Shown piece after piece: positions 51,255 to 59,783 of a DNA stretch of 64,000 bases. The notes beneath the pieces were generated by a model. The model saw only the letters and a program-made list of their open reading frames with translations. It did not search any database and was not told the DNA's origin. Source of the DNA: Herbaspirillum seropedicae (lineage in GTDB: Bacteria; Pseudomonadota; Gammaproteobacteria; Burkholderiales; Burkholderiaceae_D). Each line of letters starts with the position of its first letter. Position 1 is the first letter of the stretch. The position numbers were made by a program, and so were the translations under genes. The DNA is taken from the NCBI RefSeq assembly GCF_001040945.1, contig NZ_CP011930.1:3031019-3095018 (forward strand). Reading direction: 5' to 3'.

Positions 51255-52829
51255 ATGGCTACTAGCCCTACTCCCTCCCAAGCCTACACGCCGCCGCCCC
51301 CGCTGACCGGCGCCAACCTGGTGCTGGGCACCTTGTCGGTGTCGCTGGCGGTGTTCATGAACGTGCTGGATTCGTCCATCGCCAACGTCGCCATCCCGAC
51401 CATCTCGGGCAACCTGGGGGTGTCGGTCGATGAAGGCACCTGGGTCATCACCTCCTTTGCCGCCGCCAACGCCATCTCCATTCCGCTGACCGGATGGCTG
51501 ACGCAGCGGCTGGGGGCGGTGCGCCTGTTCGTCACCTCGGTGCTGCTGTTCGTGCTGGCCTCGTGGCTGTGCGGACTGGCCCCGACGCTGCCCATCCTGC
51601 TGGCCGCGCGCGTACTGCAAGGCCTGGTGGCCGGCCCCATGGTGCCGCTGTCGCAATCGCTGCTGCTGGGGGCCTACCCCAAATCGAAGTCCTCCTTCGC
51701 CCTGGCGCTGTGGGGCATGACGGCAGTGGTCGCCCCCGTGGCCGGCCCGGCGCTGGGCGGCTGGATCACCGACAGCTACACCTGGCCCTGGATCTTCTAC
51801 ATCAACATCCCGGTGGGCCTGATCGCCGCTGGCGTCACCCTGGCCATCTACCGCTCGCGCGAGACCCCGACGCACAAGCTGCCCATCGACAAGATCGGCC
51901 TGGCGCTGTTGGTGACCTGGGTGGCGGCCTTCCAGATCATGCTCGACAAGGGCAAGGACCTGGACTGGTTCGCCTCGCCCACCATCGTCACGCTGGGCAT
52001 CATCGCGCTGATCGCCTTTGCCTACTTCGTCGTCTGGGAACTCAACAATGATCACCCGGTGGTGGACCTGCGCCTGTTTGGCCGGCGCAATTTCGCCGGC
52101 GGCACCATCGCCATTTCCATCGGTTATGGGGTGTTCTTCGGCAATCTGGTGATCCTGCCGCAGTGGCTGCAGCAATACCTGGGCTATCGCTCCATCGACT
52201 CGGGACTGTCGACCGCGCCCATCGGCATCTTCGCGGTGATCCTGATGCCGCTGATCGGACGCTTCCTGCCGCTGGTGGATGCGCGCAAGGTAGCCACGGC
52301 TTCCTTCATCGGCTTTGCCATCGTGTTCTGGCTGCGCTCGCGCTACAACCTGCAGGTAGACCAGATGACGGTGATCCTGCCCACCCTCTTGCAGGGCATT
52401 CCCACGGCCATGTTCTTCGTGCCGCTGACGGTGTTGCTGCTGTCGGGCCTGCCACCGGAGCGCATTCCCGCGGCGGCCGGCCTGTCGTCCTTCGTGCGCG
52501 TGTTCTGCGGTGCGGTCGGTACGTCCATCTCGACCACGGCCTGGAACAACCGTAGCATCATGCACCACGCCCAGCTGACCGAGCACGCCACGCCCTACAG
52601 CCCCTGGCTGCAGGAAACCGTCAACAACCTCAGCAGCACCCTCGGGCTCAACGCCGAGCAAACGGCAGGCATGCTGGAGCGGACCATCACCTTCCAGGCC
52701 GCCATGCTGGGCATCAATGACATCTTCTATGTCTCGGCGGTGATCTTCATCGTCATCATTCCGCTGATCTGGATCATCAAGCCCTCCAAGGGTGGCGCCG
52801 GGGCGGCGGAGGCCTCGGCGGCGCACTAG
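51255..52829 (+). CDS. emrB: EmrB-type DHA2 family multidrug MFS transporter
   Basis: A 524-aa proton-coupled drug exporter with 14 predicted helices. Motif D1 is seen as LDSSIANVAIPTISGNLGVS, motif A as GWLTQRLGAVRLF, and motif C as GPALGGWITDSYTWPWIFYI. It couples to EmrA. The substrate cannot be read; EmrB homologues export hydrophobic acids and uncouplers. Ends 17 bases before the convergent LysR gene, with a short CCCGGCT/AGCCGGG hairpin at the junction. Confidence 0.94.
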   Translation: MATSPTPSQAYTPPPPLTGANLVLGTLSVSLAVFMNVLDSSIANVAIPTISGNLGVSVDEGTWVITSFAAANAISIPLTGWLTQRLGAVRLFVTSVLLFVLASWLCGLAPTLPILLAARVLQGLVAGPMVPLSQSLLLGAYPKSKSSFALALWGMTAVVAPVAGPALGGWITDSYTWPWIFYINIPVGLIAAGVTLAIYRSRETPTHKLPIDKIGLALLVTWVAAFQIMLDKGKDLDWFASPTIVTLGIIALIAFAYFVVWELNNDHPVVDLRLFGRRNFAGGTIAISIGYGVFFGNLVILPQWLQQYLGYRSIDSGLSTAPIGIFAVILMPLIGRFLPLVDARKVATASFIGFAIVFWLRSRYNLQVDQMTVILPTLLQGIPTAMFFVPLTVLLLSGLPPERIPAAAGLSSFVRVFCGAVGTSISTTAWNNRSIMHHAQLTEHATPYSPWLQETVNNLSSTLGLNAEQTAGMLERTITFQAAMLGINDIFYVSAVIFIVIIPLIWIIKPSKGGAGAAEASAAH

Positions 52830-52846
52830 TGCGCAGGCTATCCCGG

Positions 52847-53764
52847 CTAGCGCAGCCGGGACAGTCCATGCTGCAGGCGGATGATGTCGATGAGCTTGCG
52901 CAGGGCCGGATGGGCATGACGCCGGCTGCTGTAGTACATATGAAAAGGCTCGCTGGGGGCCGCCCATTCTTCCAGGATGGTCTCCAGCGAGCCTTCTTCG
53001 ATTTCCTTGCTGATCCTTCCCTCCAGCAGATAGGCGATACCGACCCCAGCCTTGGCCGCCGCGATGGTGGCGGCGGTATTGTTGATCGTCACCAGGCCCG
53101 GCACGCGGATGCGCTGCCGGTGCTTGCCACGGCCGAACTCCCATTGATAGCTGGAATTGTCGCCCAGCAGCAGTTGCAGGCAGGTGTGCTGCTGCAGGTC
53201 TTGCAGCGTCAGGGGCCGCCCATGCCGATCCAGATAGGCCGGCGCAGCCGCGGCCACCCAGCGGTGCGCACGCGTGAGCGGCGCGGTCACCATGCCTTCC
53301 GGCACGTAATGCCCGTAGCGGATGCCGGCGTCATAGCCTTCGCTGACGATATCGATGGGCTTGTCATCGACCACGATGGTCAGCCTGACCTTGGGACATT
53401 GCCGCACGAACTCGGGAATGGCCGGTTCGATCAGCAGATGGGCGGCGTCGGCAAAGACATTGATGCGCAGCTCGCCCAGGCTGCCTGCTGCCGAACTGTC
53501 CAGTTGACTCAGGGCCGCCCCGATCTGCTCGAAACCCTGCTCCAGCCTGGCCGCCAGTTCGCTGCCCGCCGCCGTGGGCGAAATGGCGCGACTGGAGCGG
53601 TACAGCAATTGCGTGGCGAGCCGCTCCTCCAGCCGTTTCATGGCATGGCTGGTGGCCGAGGGGGTCAGGCCCAGCTGGATGGCGGCGGCCTTGAAGCTGC
53701 CGGTGCGCAAGATGGTGACGAACACCCGCAGGTCGGAAAATTCGATATGGTCGAGGATGGACAT
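52847..53764 (-). CDS. LysR family transcriptional regulator
   Basis: A 305-aa regulator. The winged helix includes FKAAAIQLGLTPSATSHAMK followed by RLEERLATQLLYR; the C-terminal periplasmic-binding-like effector domain has the usual INVFADAAHLLIEPAIPEFV segment. It is divergent from the aldo/keto reductase gene 112 bases away, so that gene and the sugar dehydrogenase are its probable targets. The effector is unknown. Confidence 0.92.
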   Translation of the reverse strand: MSILDHIEFSDLRVFVTILRTGSFKAAAIQLGLTPSATSHAMKRLEERLATQLLYRSSRAISPTAAGSELAARLEQGFEQIGAALSQLDSSAAGSLGELRINVFADAAHLLIEPAIPEFVRQCPKVRLTIVVDDKPIDIVSEGYDAGIRYGHYVPEGMVTAPLTRAHRWVAAAAPAYLDRHGRPLTLQDLQQHTCLQLLLGDNSSYQWEFGRGKHRQRIRVPGLVTINNTAATIAAAKAGVGIAYLLEGRISKEIEEGSLETILEEWAAPSEPFHMYYSSRRHAHPALRKLIDIIRLQHGLSRLR

Positions 53765-53876
53765 GGATGAATTTCAATCACTTCAGGAATGAATCAGGCT
53801 CATCTTAAACCAAGCGTCCTCGCGCGTGGCGCGCGGTATAAATACGGCTTTGAACATGCGACGAAGGAGTGCATAC

Positions 53877-54866
53877 ATGAAATCAAGACGCTTTGGCCGC
53901 ACCGGCGCACAAGTCTCGGAAATCGGCTTCGGCGCCTGGGCCATCGGCGGCTCCTGGGGCGATGTCTCCGCCCAGGATGCCAAGGCCGCCCTGCATGCCG
54001 CGCTGGACGCGGGCGTGAGCTTCATCGATACGGCCGACGTCTACGGCGATGGCCGCTCCGAGCAACTGATTGCCCAGGTATTGAAGGAGCGCGGCGGCGA
54101 GCGTCCCTTCGTCGCCACCAAGGCCGGCCGCCGGCTCTCGCCGCATGTGGCCAGCGGTTACAACGACCGCGCCCAGCTCAGCGCCTTCATCGACCGCTCG
54201 CTGAAGAACCTGGGGGTGGATTGCCTGGACCTGGTGCAACTGCACTGCCCGCCCACCGAGGTGTATTACCAGCAGGAAGTGTTCGGCCATCTGGATGCGC
54301 TGGTCGCGGCCGGCAAGATCCGCCACTACGGCGTGTCGGTGGAGAAGGTGGAAGAAGCCCTCAAGGCCATCGAATACCCGAACGTGAAATCGGTCCAGAT
54401 CATCTTCAACATCTTCCGCCAGCGCCCGATCTCGCTGTTCCTGCAGGAAGCGCAGCGCCGCGACATCGCCGTCATCGCCCGCGTACCGCTGGCCTCGGGC
54501 CTGCTGACCGGCAAGATGAGCGCACAGACCACCTTTGCCGCCGACGACCATCGCCAGTTCAACCGTCATGGCGAAGCCTTCGATGTCGGCGAGACTTTCT
54601 CGGGCGTGCCGTACGAGGTAGCCCTGGCCGCCGTGGAAAAGATCCGCGCACTGGTGCCGCAGGGCGTGCCTATGGCGCAATTCGCACTGCGCTGGATCTT
54701 GATGGAAAGCGGCATCAGCACCGTGATCCCCGGCGCGCGCAATGTGGCGCAGGCGCAATCCAACAGCGCCGCCAGCGCCCTGCCGCCCATTACGGCTGAG
54801 GTGATGCAGGCGCTGCGTGCGATCTATCTGCATGACATCGCCCCATACGTCCACCAACGCTGGTAA
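53877..54866 (+). CDS. Aldo/keto reductase
   Basis: A 329-aa NADPH-dependent oxidoreductase. The catalytic tetrad residues are in FIDTADVYGDG (Asp, Tyr), ATKAGRRL (Lys) and LVQLHCPP (His). The start MKSRRFGRTGAQVSEIGFGA is the family's typical opening. GAAGGAG precedes the ATG at 53877. Its length and sequence are close to sugar or aldehyde reductases of the AKR11/Tas type. It is 44 bases upstream of the sugar dehydrogenase gene and probably co-transcribed. Confidence 0.92.
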   Translation: MKSRRFGRTGAQVSEIGFGAWAIGGSWGDVSAQDAKAALHAALDAGVSFIDTADVYGDGRSEQLIAQVLKERGGERPFVATKAGRRLSPHVASGYNDRAQLSAFIDRSLKNLGVDCLDLVQLHCPPTEVYYQQEVFGHLDALVAAGKIRHYGVSVEKVEEALKAIEYPNVKSVQIIFNIFRQRPISLFLQEAQRRDIAVIARVPLASGLLTGKMSAQTTFAADDHRQFNRHGEAFDVGETFSGVPYEVALAAVEKIRALVPQGVPMAQFALRWILMESGISTVIPGARNVAQAQSNSAASALPPITAEVMQALRAIYLHDIAPYVHQRW

Positions 54867-54910
54867 TCTGTGTGCCCCCCTTCATGTAACCAACAATAAA
54901 CAAGGACACC

Positions 54911-55834
54911 ATGACAGCCATCCAGCTCGCCATTGCCGGCGTCGGCAAGATCGTCTATGACCAGCACGCCCCGGCCATTGCCGGCAACACCGATTTCAAG
55001 CTGGTCGCCACCGCCAGCCGCAACCACAGCATCGACGGCGTGACCGCCTACAAGAGCATGGCCGAGATGCTGGCCTCGGGCACGGCCATCGACGCCATCT
55101 CCCTGTGCATGCCGCCGCAGTACCGCTACGAAGCGGCGCGCGAAGCCATCCGCGCCGGCAAGCACGTCTTCCTGGAAAAGCCGCCCGGCGCCACCCTCTC
55201 CGAGGTCGAGTCGCTCAGGGACCTGGCTGCCGAACAGGGCGTCACGCTCTTTGCCAGCTGGCATTCACGTCACGCGCCGGCGGTCCAGGTGGTCAAGCGG
55301 CACCTGCAGCAACACGCGCCACGCCAGGTCAAGGTGATCTGGCGCGAAGACGTGCGTCACTGGCATCCCGACCAGGAATGGATCTGGCAACCGGGCGGCC
55401 TGGGCGTGTTCGATCCAGGCATCAACGCCTTGTCCATCGTCACCGAGATCCTGCCGCAGGCCATGTTCCTGAAGCAGGCAGCGCTGGAAGTGCCGTCCAA
55501 CCGCCAGACCCCGATTGCCGCCCGCCTGGCCTTCACCGATGCGCTCGGCACCGATGTGCAGGCCGACTTCGACTGGCGCCAGACAGGGGGACAGACCTGG
55601 GACATCATCATCGAGACCGGCAGCACCCATGTCCACCTGAAGAAAGGCGGGCATGAACTGTGGATCGACGGGAAGCAGAGCGAGCTGCCGGTGGAGGGGG
55701 AATATCCTTCGCTGTACCAGCACTTCTGCCAGCTCATCCGCAAGCACGCTTCGGATGTGGATGTGGCGCCGCTGCGGCATGTGGCCGATGCGTTCATGCT
55801 GGGCGAGCATATCGTCACGGATGCGTTCGTCTGA
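54911..55834 (+). CDS. Gfo/Idh/MocA oxidoreductase, L-arabinose/D-galactose 1-dehydrogenase-like
   Basis: A 307-aa NAD(P)-dependent dehydrogenase. The nucleotide-binding start LAIAGVGKIVYDQHAPAIAG, the catalytic EKPPGA motif, and the segments SWHSRHAPAV and WIWQPGGLGVFDPGINALSI closely resemble L-arabinose 1-dehydrogenase of Azospirillum and D-galactose 1-dehydrogenase of Pseudomonas (recalled). It would oxidise the aldose to its lactone. No lactonase or dehydratase is in the window. Confidence 0.87.
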   Translation: MTAIQLAIAGVGKIVYDQHAPAIAGNTDFKLVATASRNHSIDGVTAYKSMAEMLASGTAIDAISLCMPPQYRYEAAREAIRAGKHVFLEKPPGATLSEVESLRDLAAEQGVTLFASWHSRHAPAVQVVKRHLQQHAPRQVKVIWREDVRHWHPDQEWIWQPGGLGVFDPGINALSIVTEILPQAMFLKQAALEVPSNRQTPIAARLAFTDALGTDVQADFDWRQTGGQTWDIIIETGSTHVHLKKGGHELWIDGKQSELPVEGEYPSLYQHFCQLIRKHASDVDVAPLRHVADAFMLGEHIVTDAFV

Positions 55835-55867
55835 TTATCGCAGGCGACGTCGAGTCGTATCGATTCA

Positions 55868-55900
55868 GCGAAACCGGCCCCATCGGGCCGGTTTCGCTGT
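55868..55900. terminator. Bidirectional terminator-like hairpin
   Basis: GCGAAACCGGCCC and GGGCCGGTTTCGC form a perfect 13-bp stem with a four-base loop, between the sugar dehydrogenase and the convergent immunity-like gene. The T tract is short on either side. Confidence 0.75.
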
Positions 55901-55913
55901 TTGGGGCACTGAA

Positions 55914-56405
55914 TCAGTCCACCATTCCATCGAGGAAGAACAGCCTCCCCTTCTTGCGCGTCTCCAGCAGATAGCCATATCTGGCCTTCTGGAAACTGCC
56001 ACTGCGGCCGATACCGTCGAACTGATCGCTGACGCACAGATATTGCTTGCCGTTCTCCCGGATCAAGGACCACTCTGCGAGCGCAACCTGGATAGGCTGC
56101 CTTGCTTTGGTCCTTGTCTGCGGCAGGGCAGTTGCCCGTCGCAATGGGTGGAGCAAGCCACGATAGACCAGTGCATCACCTCTTTGAGATCGGGCCACCC
56201 CGATCTCCATGCCGCGAAACAAAAGATACTCGGCCTGGTAACCGGACCGGTAATTCTCCTCGAGATAGATTTCGCGGGTTTCAATGGCGGTCAGCGACAC
56301 GCCATCAACAGCTGTGGCTGAGAGGCAACTTTTGATAACCTCCTCGGAAGGAGCGGCGAGCACTCGCGTCGATAGCACGAATAAAGCCAGCAAGCATTGC
56401 CTCAC
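55914..56405 (-). CDS. Secreted hypothetical protein, probable immunity partner of the adjacent hydrolase
   Basis: No family recognised. The 163-aa product has a clear signal peptide (LLALFVLSTRVLA, cleavage before APSEE) and a mixed alpha/beta mature part with two cysteines (SC in EEVIKSCLSA, and YLCVSDQ). The start is GTG at 56405, overlapping the upstream stop as GTGA, with AAGGAG eight bases before, so translation is tightly coupled to the hydrolase gene. Periplasmic location and position after a PAAR/hydrolase pair fit an immunity protein against a cell-wall toxin. Function is inferred from context only. Confidence 0.65.
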   Translation of the reverse strand: MRQCLLALFVLSTRVLAAPSEEVIKSCLSATAVDGVSLTAIETREIYLEENYRSGYQAEYLLFRGMEIGVARSQRGDALVYRGLLHPLRRATALPQTRTKARQPIQVALAEWSLIRENGKQYLCVSDQFDGIGRSGSFQKARYGYLLETRKKGRLFFLDGMVD

Positions 56406-57040
56406 TTGTACTCCTTAGCTTTCGTATGCCTCAAATAGGCAGCGTCTTGCTTCCAGAAGATGGTTCCACCATGCGCAGCAGTTGACACATAAATATGGTC
56501 ATAACGATAAACCTCTTGTTTCTCGATCTTGATTTCACCGTTGATCTTCTTTTTTACCGTCTTGTGCTTGATGACCAGTTTTGAAGACTCCTTGATGGAG
56601 TAGATATTGTGAGAGGGATGCCCAAAGCGAATACCGTTTTTGACTTTGAAATGCTTCAGATAATTGCTGCTGATATCTGCGCCGTCCCAAAACCAGGCTC
56701 CATTGGACCTATCAGGCCCATCTGCCAAGGCATTTTCGGCTGCCTCAACAGCCGTCTTCATTACCGGATCTGACAAAATCTGCGTGTCCGTAGAAAGTCG
56801 GAAAAGTTGATATCGTTTATTGCCGTCACTGACAACGAAACTGAAACTTGATTCTCCGCGAACAAACGCCTCCATGGATGAATATCCTCTGGCGTCTCTT
56901 TGCCTTTTCAATACGCTGGCAAGGGCATATATTTCATCTGCGTTATTTTGGGTGGATGCCTCTCCATAGGCCATCGCCGCGAGCAATCGGACCTCGGGCG
57001 CTATCGGCTTCACGGCAGGCTCCGGGATGTTCCTTGTCAT
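56402..57040 (-). CDS. Putative cell-wall hydrolase, candidate type VI secretion effector
   Basis: A 212-aa protein without a signal peptide. The N-terminal half resembles SleB/CwlJ-like hydrolases: LLAAMAYGEASTQNNADEIY with a candidate catalytic Glu27, then ASVLKRQRDARGYSSMEAFV, and later SNGAWFWDGADISSNYLKHF. The C-terminal quarter is Lys-rich (KTVKKKINGEIKIEKQEVYR) and ends in a Gly/His/Trp segment. The gene is visibly AT-richer than its neighbours. It overlaps the PAAR gene (ATGA) and the immunity-like gene (GTGA). Delivery by a type VI spike is inferred; an unrelated phage-type lysin is the alternative. Confidence 0.65.
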   Translation of the reverse strand: MTRNIPEPAVKPIAPEVRLLAAMAYGEASTQNNADEIYALASVLKRQRDARGYSSMEAFVRGESSFSFVVSDGNKRYQLFRLSTDTQILSDPVMKTAVEAAENALADGPDRSNGAWFWDGADISSNYLKHFKVKNGIRFGHPSHNIYSIKESSKLVIKHKTVKKKINGEIKIEKQEVYRYDHIYVSTAAHGGTIFWKQDAAYLRHTKAKEYK

Positions 57041-57558
57041 GACATGTCCTTTGCGACATGTTCTGATTCGCCAGCCAACCACATGACCATGCCTGATGCA
57101 TCACCCGCGAAGGGCACGCTCCTCCCATCCAGAAAATGGCACTCCTGGGCAAGCATTTTCTCTTGCTGATAAACGTCGAAAAGATAGCCTTCTATAGGGT
57201 TTCCATCGCCATCTTCCAGGCTGTACCAGTGCTCAATGACCTCTTCATCAGATGCTTCGGTGGCTCGCAAGGGGGCGGCAACCGGACTCGCGCTGGCACC
57301 GATGAGAAAAGCACTCTGGCTGGCTTGCAGCTCCGCCCCACAGGCTGTCTTCATACCAGCCACTGCAACCGGGTTTCCCCCACATCTGAAATGTCGGACA
57401 CCCTCCACAATGGCGTAGCTCCCTTTACAGCGTGGGCAATACACCATATGTCCAACCAACGCAGCAGGCAGGCCGAGTACGTTGAACGAGACAAGTCCTT
57501 CGAGAACCGTGCCGCCGTGAGACGTCGAATCTCCTTTTCGAATGATTGCTGATGACAT
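57037..57558 (-). CDS. PAAR domain protein with C-terminal adaptor-like extension
   Basis: A 173-aa protein. Residues 1-90 are a PAAR domain: IIRKGDSTSHGGTVLEGLVS, YCPRCKGSYAIVEG, and HFRCGGNPVAVAGMKTACGA, with His and Cys positions suited to the Zn site at the spike tip. From about residue 100 an acidic extension follows (EEVIEHWYSLEDGDGNPIEG...), not recognised, which could dock the effector. PAAR proteins sharpen the type VI spike and carry cargo. AAAGGAG precedes the ATG. No tss, hcp or vgrG genes are in the window, so the locus is an orphan. Confidence 0.85.
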   Translation of the reverse strand: MSSAIIRKGDSTSHGGTVLEGLVSFNVLGLPAALVGHMVYCPRCKGSYAIVEGVRHFRCGGNPVAVAGMKTACGAELQASQSAFLIGASASPVAAPLRATEASDEEVIEHWYSLEDGDGNPIEGYLFDVYQQEKMLAQECHFLDGRSVPFAGDASGMVMWLAGESEHVAKDMS

Positions 57559-57747
57559 GCTTCTCCTTTGAAAACGGAGAAGGTAAGCGGCGGCCGCTGA
57601 TCAACCCATCGTCAAATGACGATTTCTCGGCGACATAGTCATCGCCAGCTATTGGTGCGCCAAGCTAACAAAAAAAGAACGAAATTATCGAAGATCTCTC
57701 GCGGAAGATGACGCCGACAGCTGGCCGCGACAGCAAGAAAACCGGGC

Positions 57748-57787
57748 AAAAAAAAAGAGGACTGCCGATACTGATCGCAGTCCTCTT
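57748..57787 (-). terminator. Rho-independent terminator of the frmAB operon
   Basis: AAGAGGACTGC/GCAGTCCTCTT stem with an 11-base loop; on the minus strand it is followed by nine T residues, 30 bases past the frmB stop. Confidence 0.92.
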
Positions 57788-57817
57788 GCTCTTTCCGAGC
57801 CCCCACCTTCAGAAACG

Positions 57818-58666
57818 TCAGCCCACCAAGTTCGCATGATGGAAGCGCAAATGATCTTCCATAAAAGTCTCAATGAAGTAATACCCGTGGTCATACCCCG
57901 CATGCCGACGCAAGCTCAGCGGTTGCGACGCCTCCTTGCAAGCTGCCTCGAAGCGTTCTGGCAGCAGCTGCTCGGCCAGGAATTTGTCGGCCAGCCCCTG
58001 GTCGATCAGGATGCCCTGCGGGAACGGCGTCTGCAATGCACGCATGAGCTCGCTGGCGTCATGCTGCTTCCATGCCTGCCGATCCGTCCCCAGGTAATGG
58101 CTGAACGCCTTCTGGCCCCACGCACAGTTGATCGGCGCAGCGATAGGCGCAAACGCCGACACCGAGCGGTACACGTCGCGATGGCGCAAGGCCAGCGTGA
58201 GCGCGCCATGCCCGCCCATGGAATGTCCGAAGACGCCCATGCGCTGCGGATCGGCGGGGAAATTGTCCAGCACGGCGCGCCGCAGGTCATCGACCACATA
58301 GCTCTCCATGCGGTAATGCTGGCTCCAGGGCGCCTGCGTGGCGTCGAGGTAGAACCCCGCTCCCACGCCGAAGTCCCAGCTATCGCTTTCGCCGGCAATG
58401 CCCGCGCCGCGCGGGCTGGTGTCGCTGGCCACCAGGATCATGCCCAGCTCAGCGGCCACGCGTTGCGCGCCGGCCTTGATCATGAAGGTTTCCTCGGTAC
58501 AGGTCAGCCCGGCCAGGTAGAACAGCACCGGCAGCGGGCTGCCCTTGCTGGCCTGGGGCGGCACAAAGACCGAGAAGCGCATGTCCAGCCCGATGGCCGG
58601 CGACGCGTGGCGATAATAGCCCTGCACGCCGCCGAAACAGCCGTGCTCGGAGAGAGTCTCCAGCAT
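57818..58666 (-). CDS. frmB: S-formylglutathione hydrolase
   Basis: Hydrolyses S-formylglutathione to formate and glutathione, the last step of formaldehyde detoxification. The 282-aa esterase-D-type protein has the nucleophile elbow GVFGHSMGGHGAL, the FYLAGLTCTEETF oxyanion region, the acid in LIDQGLADKFL and the His in HAGYDHGYYFI. The ATG at 58666 has TGAGGAGGG upstream and lies 10 bases after frmA. A longer frame into frmA is rejected. Confidence 0.95.
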   Translation of the reverse strand: MLETLSEHGCFGGVQGYYRHASPAIGLDMRFSVFVPPQASKGSPLPVLFYLAGLTCTEETFMIKAGAQRVAAELGMILVASDTSPRGAGIAGESDSWDFGVGAGFYLDATQAPWSQHYRMESYVVDDLRRAVLDNFPADPQRMGVFGHSMGGHGALTLALRHRDVYRSVSAFAPIAAPINCAWGQKAFSHYLGTDRQAWKQHDASELMRALQTPFPQGILIDQGLADKFLAEQLLPERFEAACKEASQPLSLRRHAGYDHGYYFIETFMEDHLRFHHANLVG

Positions 58667-58676
58667 CGCGCCCTCC

Positions 58677-59783
58677 TCAGAACTCGACCACGGAACGGAT
58701 CGACTCGCCACTCTTCATCAGGTCGAAGCCCTCATTGATGCGCTCCAGCGGCAGCTTGTGGGTGATCAGGTCATCGATGTTGAGCTTGCCTTCCATGTAC
58801 CAGTCGACGATCTTGGGCACATCGGTGCGGCCGCGCGCGCCGCCGAAGGCCGAGCCCTTCCAGACGCGGCCGGTCACCAGCTGGAACGGACGGGTCGAGA
58901 TCTCCTGGCCGGCGGCGGCCACGCCGATGATGATGGACTGGCCCCAGCCCTTGTGGCAGCACTCCAGCGACTGGCGCATGGTGGTGGTATTGCCGATGCA
59001 CTCGAAGCTGTAGTCGGCGCCGCCATCGGTCATGCCGATGATGGCGTCGACCACGTTGGGCACGTCCTTGGGATTGATGAAGTCGGTCATGCCGAACTTG
59101 CGGGCCATGGCTTCGCGGGCCGGGTTCAGGTCCACGCCGATGATCTTGTTGGCGCCCACCATCTTGGCCGCCTGGATGACGTTCAGGCCAATGCCGCCCA
59201 GGCCGAATACCACCACGTTGGCGCCCGCTTCCACCTTGGCGGTGAAGAGCACGGCGCCCACGCCGGTGGTCACGCCACAGCCGATGTAGCAGACCTTGTC
59301 GAAGGGGGCGTCGGAGCGGATCTTGGCCAGGGCGATCTCGGGCACGACGATGTAGTTGGAGAAGGTCGAGGTGCCCATGTAGTGGAACAGGGGCTTGCCA
59401 TCCAGCGAGAAGCGGCTGGTGGCGTCGGGCATCAGGCCACGGCCCTGGGTGGCGCGGATGGCCTGGCACAGGTTGGTTTTCTGCGACAGGCAGAACTTGC
59501 ACTCGCGGCATTCGGGCGTGTACAGGGGAATGACGTGGTCATCTTTTTTCAGCGACTTCACGCCCGGGCCGACATCGACCACCACGCCCGCGCCCTCATG
59601 GCCGAGAATGGCCGGGAAGATGCCTTCCGGGTCGGCGCCCGAGAGGGTGTAGTAGTCGGTATGGCAAATGCCGGTGGCCTTGATCTCGACCAGGACTTCG
59701 CCGGCCTTGGGGCCGCCGAGTTCGACTTCCTCGATGGTCAAGGGCTTGCCTGCCTGCCATGCTACCGCTGCTCTTGTCTTCAT
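58677..59783 (-). CDS. frmA: S-(hydroxymethyl)glutathione dehydrogenase, class III alcohol dehydrogenase
   Basis: Oxidises S-hydroxymethylglutathione, formed from formaldehyde and glutathione, with NAD. The 368-aa protein has the catalytic zinc ligands in [10 protein letters not shown] and GHEGAG, the structural zinc cysteines in [15 protein letters not shown], and the Rossmann motif [20 protein letters not shown]. It is the first gene of the frmAB operon; no frmR gene is nearby. Confidence 0.96.
   Translation of the reverse strand: MKTRAAVAWQAGKPLTIEEVELGGPKAGEVLVEIKATGICHTDYYTLSGADPEGIFPAILGHEGAGVVVDVGPGVKSLKKDDHVIPLYTPECRECKFCLSQKTNLCQAIRATQGRGLMPDATSRFSLDGKPLFHYMGTSTFSNYIVVPEIALAKIRSDAPFDKVCYIGCGVTTGVGAVLFTAKVEAGANVVVFGLGGIGLNVIQAAKMVGANKIIGVDLNPAREAMARKFGMTDFINPKDVPNVVDAIIGMTDGGADYSFECIGNTTTMRQSLECCHKGWGQSIIIGVAAAGQEISTRPFQLVTGRVWKGSAFGGARGRTDVPKIVDWYMEGKLNIDDLITHKLPLERINEGFDLMKSGESIRSVVEF

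Noticed and set aside
51132..53144. A 670-codon minus-strand frame across emrB and the end of the LysR gene
   Set aside because: Low-complexity Gln/Arg/Gly/His product, overlaps two well-supported genes in other frames.
55868..57558. PAAR triad as part of a prophage or integrated element
   Set aside because: No integrase, tail genes, direct repeats or tRNA were seen at either side; the AT shift is limited to these genes.
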